In this document: positions 1-10,476 of the stretch, in pieces | How the letters are laid out: every line of letters begins with the position of its first letter | Position numbering within the stretch: the stretch's first letter is position 1 | From: Endothia cerciana | Lineage: Eukaryota > Ascomycota > Sordariomycetes > Diaporthales > Cryphonectriaceae | Assembly: GCA_026119935.1 (NCBI GenBank) | Contig: JALRMH010000032.1 | Span: forward strand, 310,001 to 374,000 | Direction: 5' to 3' | DNA: 64,000 bases | Position numbers and translations under genes: made by a program | The notes under the pieces: model-generated | Told to the model about the DNA's origin: nothing | Seen by the model: only the letters and a program-made list of their open reading frames with translations | Databases searched by the model: none

Positions 1-1597
1 TTGAACTAGCTTGATCCTGCTTGCACGTGGATCCCTTCTATGCCCTCACTCTTCCTCTTGGTAACCCTTCTTCCAGGCCGCAACACTTCTGTTCTGCCCA
101 TCCAGACGGAGTTCCTCTACGCCCTTTCTCTTCTCCCTGGTGCCATTTGCCTGACTCGCAGCACTGATAGAACGTCACCATGAACAGCCGCGCGGTGGAC
201 TACCCACCCGCTCAGCTCAGAATCCCAAGCAGACCGCCAAAGCTAATGCCTTCCATCCCTTGCCTCTCGCATTCCGGTTACGTGGACAGGTAATTAGAGA
301 CCTTCATGCTCACGATTTCGATAGAAATGTCCTAAAACACCTTGGTAAGGATGCGTTCTATAAAAAGAATCAAGGTATCGCCCATGCTTATTCAATATTG
401 CACCTCCGGTCATGCCGTGGCACGGCGGCGCAAAGAATCTGCCAGTCCTCGCAGGTGCGGATCATAGGCACGATGTCGGTCTTCTTGACGCCAGTGCATC
501 CTGGGCATGGGAATACCTCCTTGTTAGCGCTGGCGCGCTCTCTCATCTAATGATGTTTCTTATTATACCCTCGCGTCAGGTAAAAGGCAACGCGGCGGAG
601 GCTTAGGTGCGTAGTTGTTGCCACCGTAGGTCATTGACATATGACTGCACTACTCAAGACAGACAGGCTGCTTATAATAATGCAGTCGTCTAAGATGAGG
701 CGGCGGCATTTTGGGCAAATTTCAGTCCTGATATTCGAAACAAGAAAGTAGATCCGTATTCGTGAGGTCCACTCGCGTGTCTATTCAGTGCAGAGCCGTA
801 ATAGGGAATAGATCCCGCAGCCCACCTCAGAAGACACCACGGTAGCTCCTCTACCCTCGGGGCATTAAGGCTATGCACGTGTCTGCACCAGCTGCGCAGA
901 CCTGTTGAACTAGCTCTCACACTGTGAACAGGAAATAAGGTAGGTCTTATGCAACTGGATAGCATGCTGCCCCACAGCGTGCCAGGACGCAAAGGTTGCA
1001 CAGGTCTAAGGGTCAAGAAAATATGTCGCTGCTCCTGGTTTCTTGCTTCGGACCTGTGTTGCTGCGTGCGGCTGCTATGGGTCGCGACGGCTCTCTGACT
1101 CCTCAGTATTGATTTGTTCGTATTCGACTAGCACTTCGATGTATGTACGACGCCAAAACAGAGGCCCTCAGCCTCTCGGCTTATTCACAATCGTGTCGCC
1201 TGTCCTCGTCAGGCGGGAGTGATGAAAATTGTCAGATCATATAGGCCGATCTGTCCCGGCCCCAATCTTGGCCTTCGCGCTTGGCCGCGCCATGCATTCT
1301 CGCCTCCGTGCATGCTCTTTTCATAACCGGCGGGGCCCCTATAGCCGGCCAAGAGACTTCTATTTGATTATATACCAGCCGGTTTTGCATCTCCATTTTC
1401 ACAAAGCTTTGTGACTGACTGCATGTGCCCCCTCTGCCGGCCTGCAATCCCCCAACCCCCCCTCAACCATGTCCATGCACTCGCTTCCTTCGTCATGCCG
1501 TCGTTCTGATGCGGCGTGGGTGGTATATGGCAGCTGTAGGTAACGTAACCTCATGTGCGAGTGACGATCATGATGCGCTTAGTGAGCCTCATTTACC
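1..1597. other. Spacer without recognisable gene
   Basis: I see only short open frames here that resemble no family I know and have no convincing start context or splice structure. Base composition is mixed, with no clear repeat. A CT-rich stretch lies at the left edge. Confidence 0.4.
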
Positions 1598-2700
1598 CTA
1601 TGGGCTAGGCGCTGTAGAGGGCGTGGTGTTGCTCTTGGTCCGGACGCCGGGCCGAGCCTTGTCGAACATCGGCTCTCCTCCACCTACTCGGCGGCGGTGG
1701 CGGCTGCTGCTGCTGCTAACCGTACAGGCCTCGTCTCGCTCTGCTTTCTCAATCACGTCTACGAGTTCCCTGAGTTGGATCTCAACTGAGTACTGCTCTA
1801 GAAGGGTGGCCAGCCGGCGCTCCTCCCGGTTCTTTCCTTGGGGGAGGCAAGGACGAAGGAAGTCTCGCCACGTGACCCGAGCGGCGGCAGCAGCGTTGGT
1901 GATGAGGCAGGATATATGGTTATCACGCAGTATCTATCGTACATAACGCAGAAGAGTCAGTTAGCCGGCCAGACGACGATAATAAGATAAGACAAAGACT
2001 GACCTGATCGAAACACTTAACCGTAATGATAGAAGATGATCACTCGTCTAAAACAGCTCTCCAGATCGCTAGACGTATCTCACCAGGAGAGCCTCCCTCT
2101 ATATCCGTCTTGTAAGGTATCTTGATAACTATAACCATACGGACTTGGCCTTCATCACCGCCCTCCCACGGACCAAGCCGGTATTGGTCCGCATCATCAG
2201 CTACGTCTTCCCACATCTGCGAGCACGCAGACAGGGTAACAACGGTGGGAAGGTGAGGCCGGCCCTTAACGATATAGGAGCTGTCGGGTTCCTTCAGGAG
2301 TCCTTCGCGGAGGGTGAATCGCACGGAACAGAAATCTTTAAGGGACTCGAGAACCCGCCTGACGTGGGGGCCGAGGGAGGGCGATTTGTTGATAGTACGG
2401 ATACCGGACTGGTCGAGGTGGCGGATAAGCCATCTGTTCGGCTGGTTGTGAGTGTGGGAGGGCACTTGGACGGTGAGCTTCTGCTTGGCAGCATCATAAC
2501 TATAGCTGTCGGGTTGGAGAAAATGGTAAAGATCTTAGTTGGTGCAATTGCTACTAGATGGGGGTAGCAGTGGTTACATACCGGCACTTGTCGTCATTGG
2601 CACTGAGAAAATCCTGAGCAGCTTGAAAATGCTTTGGAGAAAGACGGTATCCCTAGAGACTGGGAGAGGGTGTGGCAATGCCATTGCGGCGATGGAAGAA
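1598..2700 (-). pseudogene. Broken fungal hypothetical gene
   Basis: On the minus strand an exon fragment ending at 2582 reads FQAAQDFLSANDDKCR. It joins through a consensus intron (2506-2581, GTATGT...CGACAG) to an exon reading YSYDAAKQKLTVQVPS and on to GQVRMVIVIKIPY. That frame hits TGA at about 2040-2042. About 130 nt downstream a second coding-like stretch (about 1598-1910) reads VTWRDFLRP, then an acidic helical segment LRELVDVIEKAERDEA, and stops at 1598-1600. The layout resembles a common Sordariomycete hypothetical family with an acidic C-terminal helix, recalled from pattern and not searched. A possible intron (GTCAGT...GATAG) would join the two parts only if the TGA is read through, so I call it a pseudogene. 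The upstream exon also has a stop just before FQAAQ, so the N-terminus is unresolved. It could instead be an active gene with introns I have misplaced. Confidence 0.4.
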
Positions 2701-3560
2701 GATGGCTTTCAAGGCACGCTCGACATCGCCACCGTACTCATCGTCCACTTCATCGCGGATGATGTGACAGTGGTTGTGGGGGTTCCCATCCTTAGGCGGA
2801 GTAACACGGCAACACTGCACGGCTTACTGCTGTACGTAGTGAGTCGACGTCGACATGGGCACTGGAGGCAATAGGAGGAGAAGGCGGCATTCTGTGCGTG
2901 ATCCAATGGATGAAGAAGGAATAAAGGAAAAGGGGGGACTCAAAGTGCTTTTTGCTTTTGTCTGTGGTTTGGTGTCGTGATGAGGACAGAACTACAACCC
3001 GTCGAAATATTGCTGTAGTTTGGTTCGACTGACGTTTTTGCTTGCAATTCGGTAGGACGAGTGAAGTGAATCGAATCGACTTTGAGAGAAAGAAATTACA
3101 GCGTGGCAGGCACTCTAAGGGGCAGGCGAATGGTAGCCCATGAGGCCGTTCTCCTTCGGAGTGCCGCTCAGGTTTTTGCACTACAACGCGGTCATGACGG
3201 GGTCGTTAAGGCTGTAAGCTATTCTAATCTTCTGATAGAGAATGTAGTTTCTACGCATGGGTATAACAATACGTTCAGCGATACCATGCTTGCCTGCCGT
3301 CCGGTGCGATTTCCAAGATCCTACTCCCCGTATCTCGTAAAATTAAGCGGATTCTCTCCCCCTCCCCCTCTTTGATGAGAACTTGTTCGAGCGTGCAACG
3401 TGCTTGAATGAGTACAGCACGCGGCGTTATAAATTTCATATCTTACTATAGAGCTATTTTGTCTTTCTTTAATTCACAAGAGCCTTTTAGTAAAACACCT
3501 CTGTATTTGCGCGAAGGTCCTATGTAACAGGAAGCATGGGCGGATGGTATGCCTTCTCAT
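2701..3560. other. Spacer without recognisable gene
   Basis: No coding pattern I can support. Open frames on both strands are short and lack family resemblance. The right end is the 3' flank of the minus-strand esterase gene. Confidence 0.4.
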
Positions 3561-4435
3561 CTACGTCTCGCTAGCGTAGGCGTACTTCCCGATCTTCTCA
3601 AGTGTCCACTCGGCAGCGACAGAGTCATAATCGGCAGAATATGCCGTGTGGAGAGTCAGGGCGTCGGCCCCGTCAGAGGGCGAGCACACCGAGTCACCAT
3701 AGTTGCACCAGTCACCGATAATACCAGCGTAACGGCTGTCAAGGTTTTGGATCTGGTAAGGCAGTCGTGGATATTTCTAAATTTGCCGCATGAGTTAGCC
3801 GGCGGACTGTACGTGGCATAAATTTCACTACTGAAAGAGAAACCTACGCCGGTAGCATTCCACGGGTTCTCGCCGAAGTCATAGCGCTCATAAGGCACGT
3901 GGCGGGGGTTGCCGTAGAAGACATTGGCAATGACTGCAACAAGAACGGTCAGCGATGAATGTTCGGCCTATTGTTGAAGACGGCACAGAGACTTACTCTT
4001 CTTCCCCACCTCCTCTGAAATTAGGGGCTGCGTCGCGTTCCCGAGGTACTCTTGGCCGCCACCACCGGCGAGCGCATCGCCAACGATCAGGCAGCCCTGA
4101 GAATAGGAACCCAGCACGATCTTGCTGTCGGGGCAGGCCTCGGCGTAGGCATTGACCTGGGCTCCCACGGCGGCGCGACCAACGAAGTAGCTGTCTGTGG
4201 ACGTCTCATTTGTCGCAGGGTAGATGATGTTCTCGTAGTTTGTGGTCGCAGTCATGTTTTCAGCAACTGCTTCAAACACCTCATAAGGCCAGCCCGGGTA
4301 TGACTGTGTGCTCCCACGAGCGACCATGAAGTGGACATCAACACATTCAGTGCTATTTTCTAGGGCAGCTGAGACAGTGGAGGCCTGGGCCAGCAAGTGC
4401 AGGCTGATAGCGACGAAGGTAACACGGGGAAACAT
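3561..4435 (-). CDS. Secreted CE5 esterase (cutinase/acetylxylan esterase-like)
   Basis: Three exons, 4435-3997, 3933-3848 and 3776-3561, give 246 aa in frame. Introns are 3934-3996 (GTAAGT...TTGCAG) and 3777-3847 (GTAGGT...TTTAG). Residues 1-23 form a typical signal peptide (MFPRVTFVAISLHLLAQAST...), so the enzyme is probably secreted. The family pattern follows: VHFMVARGST near 34-43, then GSYSQG with the likely nucleophile Ser112, then FYGNPRHVPYERYDFG in exon 2. The third exon holds CNYGDSVC with likely catalytic Asp203, and LTLH with His218. Cysteines typical of the alpha/beta-hydrolase CE5 fold are present. Known members hydrolyse cutin or deacetylate xylan during plant cell wall attack; I cannot tell these two activities apart from sequence. 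There are several N-glycosylation sequons. The gene appears intact, unlike most of its neighbours in the left arm. Confidence 0.85.
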
Positions 4436-5257
4436 CGTGAATGGGCCTGAAGAGGATATAGACAAGGGCCCAGGCGGCGTGAGTGGTTGGTGCCTTGGTG
4501 GTTGTAAGCTGGATTGGCTGCGAGTATGGCAGTCGAAACTTTTGCGATCTGGCCGCGCGTAAGGGGATACGAATACAAGTTCCAGCAACAATCTCCGCGG
4601 AAGACATTTCCCCTTTACTTATCGATTGGACCCGAAATCTCCGAGGCCGCCCGACATTTAATTATGCAAAAATGTAGCGACCATGACGACGTAGTACCCA
4701 GTGCTGGCAGTGCACAATTTAAAGCCTTCTTAATGACTAATAATAGTACTCCAATAGCACGGAGTACTATGGTAGCCACTCATAGTTTCATGTCGATGCG
4801 ACGCAGGGATGCGGTGCCCGATTCCGACGACGCCAGGTCACGATTCTGATATTGGACTCACAAGTGGAAGAAGTTCACCCATTTCCCAGCGGCTTGTCTT
4901 TTCAACTCGTATATCCCCGCACCAGTCCATATTAGTCCGGTGGACGCCTTGGCAATCTCGGGTTTCAGTCGGTGCTGACCCATGGACATTACACCGGCAA
5001 CTTGGAGAGACGAGTGTATTGTAGACTAATGCCCACCGGTAACTGGGAGGGAGCATGACGACAACCTATTCAGACTCGCTCTTGTTGACGTATTCGGGGG
5101 CATAGAAACGAAGGCCAAGGTCTTACAGCTGAGCCGGCCCGCAAATGAACTGCCCAAGCCAATAATTATCTCGTACGCCCTAGGCCTAACGAATTTCAGC
5201 CAGGTATCCGTTAAAATGAAGCCGACTCCTCTCGCCAAAATCCCTTGATCCGCGATA
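4436..5257. other. Spacer upstream of esterase
   Basis: This is the 5' flank of the minus-strand esterase, including a CT/GC leader near the start codon. The part nearer 5.2 kb may contain the lost N-terminal part of the NLR relic, but I could not recognise its P-loop exon. Confidence 0.4.
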
Positions 5258-6919
5258 TTCGCATATATCTACTGTAACTTCCAAAGAAAGGACGACCAAA
5301 GTGCCGAGGGTCTCCTTGCAAGTGTGGTAAAGCAGCTGGCCCGAGGCCGACCCTCTTTTCCAGAAGTCGAACAAGCAGCTTAAGTCTCTACAAAGGACAT
5401 AAGGGCAAGCATACATGACCATTATTCGATGATCTGTCTCAAGCCCTCCGCTCCGTGGCGGCTGCATACTCTCGCGTCTTCATCATCATCGACGCTCTTG
5501 ATGAATGCCAAGGAGGCTCTCGATCGCGATTTCTCTCGAAGATCTTCACCTCCAGGCCAAGATAGGAGCAAGCGTTTTTGCAACCTCCCGACCGATCCCG
5601 GATATTGAGGCAGAATTTCGAGGTTGCCTTCGGCAGGAAACTCTTGCTAGCGAGGAGGACGTCTTTAGATATCTCGAATGAAACATGGCCATTTTGCCTA
5701 GCTTCGTGAAGGACAACGCGATACTCCGAGAAGAAATCAAGACCAAAATTGTCCGGTCTGTCAGGGGGATGTACGTTGCCCTTGATATACATTACGTCCA
5801 GATATTTGCTAACTCTAAACCAGGTCCCTCCTTGCTCAACTCCGTGTGAATCCGCTTGTCGGAAAAGATCTCCAAAGGCCCTCCGAAAAGCCCCAGCAGG
5901 TCTTGCTACAGGATCCGAAGCATGCGATTCTGCATATGCGAGCGCGATGGAGCCATCCGAGGGCAGGTGACCGACCAAAAGGATTTGGCGACGCAAGTTC
6001 TGTATTGGATCAGCCATGCAACGAGACCGCTTACTACGCATGAGCTTCAACACGGCCTTTCTGTTGAGGTTGGCGATACCGGATTGGACGAACAGAAGTT
6101 TTCATCCATTCACGACATAGTCTTCAGTATGTGCTGGATTAGTAACGGTCGACCAAGAAAGTGACATCATTCGATTGGTTCACTACACAACACAGCAGTA
6201 TTTCGAGAAGACGAAAAGCAAGTGGTTTCCTCAAGGCCATGCAGAGATCATGAGAGCCTGCGTTACATATCTGTCGTTTGACAGCTTTCAGACGGGTCCT
6301 TGCGAAGATTTCGTTGCCTTGAACGACCGCCTACGATCATATCGATTCTACGACTATGCTGCAAATAATTGGGGTCACCACTGTCGTAGAGCTTCAGTTG
6401 CCTTCCCAGAGAACTTGGTCTTTTTAACGTCGACTGAGAAGATTAATGCCTCCATTCAGTCGCTCATGAAGTACAAGTGGAGGAGAGTCCCAAAGAAGAT
6501 AACCGGCCTACATCTACTAGCGATTCTCGGGATTGAGAAGCTGGTCGAAGAGCTACTTCAGGGCGGCGCTGATATTGATGCAGAGGACAGTCTCAATCGA
6601 ACACCACTATCACATGCTGCTGAGTATGGGCACGAAGCCATCGCAAAGCTACTTGTTAACAAAGAATATATCGACTCGAAGGATTCGGAGTATGGACAGA
6701 CCCCGTTGATGTGGGCAGTAGATAGAGGGGCACGAGGGGGTTGTAAAGCTGCTTCTTGAGACTGGAAAAGCAGATGTCAACTCGAGGGATAGATGGGGAC
6801 AGACCCCATTAATACAAGCAATAGACATAGAGCATAAGGGGATCGTAAAGCTGCTTCTTGAGACTGGAAAGGCAGATGTTGACTCGATGGGTAGATATGG
6901 ACAGGCCATGTTGTTATAG
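5258..6919 (+). pseudogene. NACHT-ankyrin NLR-type relic
   Basis: Pieces of a typical fungal NACHT-ankyrin protein follow in order but in several frames. AYIYCNFQRKDDQSAEG lies near 5260. A Walker-B-like VFIIIDALDEC lies near 5480. TSRPIPDIEAEFRG lies near 5590 and LTTHELQHGLSVEVGD near 6030. LVHYTTQQYFEKTKSKWFP and YDYAANNWGHH lie at 6175-6400. Ankyrin repeats start near 6510 (RTPLSHAAEYGHEAIAKLL). The frame shifts again near 6730, after which two more ankyrin repeats read GIVKLLLETGKADV and stop at 6917-6919. Frame changes and stops occur near 5390, 5560, 5680-5700, 5850 and 6730, too many to be introns alone. Intact members act as intracellular sensors in allorecognition or defence. This copy lacks a recognisable P-loop and N-terminal effector domain and should be non-functional. 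Some breaks could be introns, but no good splice pairs join all of them. Confidence 0.75.
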
Positions 6920-8341
6920 GAAATGCGAAGGAGTCCATGGGCTGTAAATATTTTTACCAAAGAATAGTATTGATTATAATGGTAGAAATAGAATATATGC
7001 TGCTCTCCTAAGGAGACTTTCAGGCCAATCTAGGGTTAGAATGATTTTATGCCGGTTCCTTTTGAGAAGCATCCTGAGCGGCTGTCTGCCTTGCTGTCTT
7101 GCCAAAGATTATTCCATTACTGACTTTTTTTCTTTCTTGCCTCTCTCAGAGCTCTTCGTCCTAAGGATTTCTCTCGCCCATTGCCCCTAGGAAGAAGACT
7201 ATAAGATCGTTCTTTGCCCCAGTGAGTCTTGAGACTGCCTTGCTCCGCTAATAGAAGTAAGTCCCTTGGCTTGATCTAGAGACCCTCAGTCCTCCGAAAT
7301 GCCGAACGAGAGTAGCGGGAGAGATGTATAGGCCGAAGCGCGCCATAACGTGGTACCGATAATGTGAATAGTCGCTCTAGGGTCTTCCTTCTCGGTCTTG
7401 CCGTGTACGAACACCTAATGGGTGCCCTTAATTATCCGTTTATAACCCTATTTGAGAAGCGCTGAGGCGCCTACCCCCTGTGTCCCTCGCATCCCCCAGA
7501 ACGGTGCGATTGACCAACCTTGGAGTTGTCCGTGTCCAGAATTCACTCGTAGAATCTCGAGTACACCTCCACCGTCATGATCGCGCCACCTGTTGTCGCG
7601 CGCTTCAACACCAAGAGGATGGAGCACGATGCCACCAGCTGCCTGTTCGATGCGCTCCCTGCTGGTCCTGATCACAGTACAAGAGTAACGTATATCAATT
7701 CTTTGTCCTCTGATGGGCCGACAGTCAATAGTGTCTCTCCGGGAAGATGCCACCACCGGGCTGGTTCCGGAATAGAGAAGTTATACGGAGCTCCATCTTT
7801 ACAGACGCATTATCTAGTATACGGAGCTTGCAAACCTGACTCTCGCTGTATATGAAAGCTTGAAATCCAGAAATAATTCCATCACAATGTCCATCCGTTG
7901 GTGTCGATGACCGGGATGTGGCATTATCATTTTGCTGGTTTCTAGCATCAAGTGGCTGGGAGATATCATGGATTAAGGCTGTGCAACTTGGACAGCGGTT
8001 CAAAGCCGTATCAGCGCAAAAGGTGCTCTGCACTGCGCACGCTGCAGGCCACCACGTCCGTCCTTGACCTTTTCTGCTCAGAGAGTTGAGTCTCTGGCGC
8101 CAATTGTTGATCTTTCGGATTAACCCAATTTACCCTGCACGTTGGCTGGGTCATTACAATGAGGATGGACCCCTAGGACCTTTACCTGAATCGGTAGTCA
8201 TTATAGGTCAATAGCCTTTACCAATCTACTCGCAACTTGATCTTTCTAGGAAAGAGGGACTTTGTATATATTTTTTACAGTAGCTATCTGCTAAGCTTGT
8301 TCCGACACTATCCCTTCCGTCAACTAGGCTGCAACATCCCC
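6920..8341. other. Spacer without recognisable gene
   Basis: No supported gene. Short open frames around 7450-8030 have no family resemblance. The right end is the 3' flank of the minus-strand regulator. Confidence 0.4.
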
Positions 8342-9959
8342 TCAATGCGTGTGTAGCGGGAAGGTATTGCCCATACTCTGGATCTTGCTCCTTAAAATAT
8401 CCCTCTGAACTGTATCGATGCGCTCAGACGACAGGAGGACCCGGACGAGGAAGATGAAGTCGTCGACTGTCTGCCCGCTGCGCGGGCGGGCGGCGTCCGG
8501 CACCAGCGCCAGGACGTCGGCGATGGTGTTGGTGATCTCGAACAGCTTCTGGAGGATGCCGCTGCCGTGCATGCCGATGGTGGTGATGGGGTCCAGCTGC
8601 GCGACGAGCGACCGCAGCTGGGCGCTCAGCCTCCTCGCGGGGAAGACCAGCGACATGGCCTCGTGCGACGAGGCCGGGGGCACGCTCGAGAGCAGGCACC
8701 GCGACATGCCGAGCTGCCAGGCCAGGACCCGCCGCCACATGCGGGTCACGAATATGTCCGCGTGCTGCAGCTCCGTCAGCACGCCCCCGCCCGTGGCGGC
8801 CGCGGCCATGTCGGCCTCGTCGTCGTCCAGCTGCGTCTGCTTGCGCTCGATGTACAGGGCGGTCAGGGAGGGCCGCCGCCCCTCTGGCAGGTCCTGGCTG
8901 GCCCAGCATGAGAGGAACCCGTCGTCCAGGATCATGAACAGGCGGACGATGCGGGTGAACCCCTCGTGGATGTGGGCCGGGATGCTCGGGTCAGCATAGG
9001 GCAGGCCCGTACGGAGCGGCGGCATCGTCGACGGATAGCCGCTGACCACCGTGAGGAAGCGCTCGTGCACAAAGGCCTCCCAGTACATGCGCTGCCGGCG
9101 CGCCAGCTCCGAGTGTGTGATCTCGCCGCCGGGTCCGGCTTCCTGCTGCTCGCAGCCGGGAGGATGGGCCAGCGGTGTGGTGTGTGCCGGCCTGGCCCTG
9201 TCGACACGGAGCATGTGGGTGAGAGAGATGGCCTCCTGGAGGAGCAGGAAGGCTCGATCGTGGCGCTTATAGGCCATGGTGCAGATCTGAAGGAAGATGC
9301 AGGTCATGACACGACGGACGGAAGCTGTCGCGCCCGAGCGGATGCCGACGGGGTGATCCCCCTGCTTCGCCTCAAGGCTGCGGGCTGCCAGATCCCGGAT
9401 GCGAGACGAGACATCGCCGTGCAGGTTCCACGATACCTCCGTCAGGTTGATGGTGACGGCAGCAAATGCATACACGAAGGCGGCGTGGCTCCGATCCTCG
9501 CGCATCAGCTGGATGGACTCGAGGATCTCGGCGGTTGTTGCGATGGGATTCACGGGATAGGCGAACTTCTCGTACGATGGGATTCGCGCCGTGAAGTAGA
9601 TCTCGTCCAGGGGCAGGGACGCGCTCAGGAAGGCCTCCGGGGCAGCTGGGCCGGGCACGCCCACGCCGCCGCGAGGAGACTGTCCTGGTACCGGCACGTC
9701 TGGCGCGTGCTGGAGGGTCGTAGATGTCCCATCGCGAGCCGCAATAGCGACCGGGCGGCGGCTGCTGACCCTGGTCCCGGGGCCCGATCGCAGTTGGGAT
9801 ATCAGGCGTCCCCGGACCGGCCTGTCACGCTTCTCAATGGGCGACGAGGATGTGCAGGGCAGGTTGAGGTGGCTGCACTGCGCGCACGGCTGGCGGCCGT
9901 TGCGTTTGACCTTGCGGAGCCGACATGCATCGCAAGCCCGAGCTGCCCCTCTTCTCCAT
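8342..9959 (-). pseudogene. Zn2Cys6 MAL-activator-like regulator, damaged
   Basis: A minus-strand frame of more than 500 codons ends at 8342-8344. Near its N-terminus is a fungal binuclear zinc cluster: RACDACRLRKVKRNGRQPC followed by AQCSHLNLPC. The position that should be the third Cys (after RKVK) is Arg (CGC where TGC is usual), so zinc binding should be impaired. After it come a basic linker (PVRGRLISQLR) and a middle region typical of fungal transcription factors (MYWEAFVHERFLTVVSGYPS). The linker and the neighbouring permease and maltase suggest a maltose-activator role. No in-frame ATG precedes the zinc cluster. An ATG at 9957-9959 would give a natural N-terminus if the four-C run at 9946-9949 (plus strand) were three, so a +1 shift has probably removed the start. 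An upstream exon I cannot see is the alternative. The rest of the frame is open. Confidence 0.65.
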
Positions 9960-10476
9960 GCATGAACCCTCTTGCCATGCGTCGGCACGCGCAAGCAGTT
10001 TACGGAGAGCACCTGAGCCAAGGCTGTTCTTGGAAATACGACAGGGCGGCAGAGGAGAATGTGGCGTGTCAGGGAGGAGGAGGTGGGGATTGTGGATACA
10101 TATCTACTACTATGGAAGTATGTAGAACAGCTCGGTGGTAGCCGAGAAGTGCCGAGCAGTGGCGAGAACGAGATAATTCTGTACAAAACAGTAGTTACTC
10201 ATATACAAAGTACTGTGTCGCAAGGTTGTACTATTACATTAATGAGTACGAGGCTCCTGCGGCGCGAAATCACATGCACTTTAAGGTTGCATTCAGGATC
10301 ACAGTATGTTGTGTTTGTTGTATAAGTTAACTGGTTACTGTAGGAAGCTGACCCGTACCCATTTGTACGCAGTGCCACAGTTGCTATGGCCTGCAACAGT
10401 ATCCTCCGTCCTCCCATCTCCATCTGAGTGACGCAGGGCCTTAATCATTCACCGTCTTTGCTTGGCTTCCGCTGCC
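9960..10476. other. Regulator 5' flank and permease 3' flank
   Basis: The regulator's reading frame stays open to about 10186 but contains no ATG there. I see no other gene in this stretch. Confidence 0.4.

Noticed and set aside
8966..10141. Long plus-strand frame (391 codons) over the regulator
   Set aside because: It is antisense to the zinc-cluster regulator, in GC-rich DNA where antisense frames stay open. Its protein has no family resemblance.
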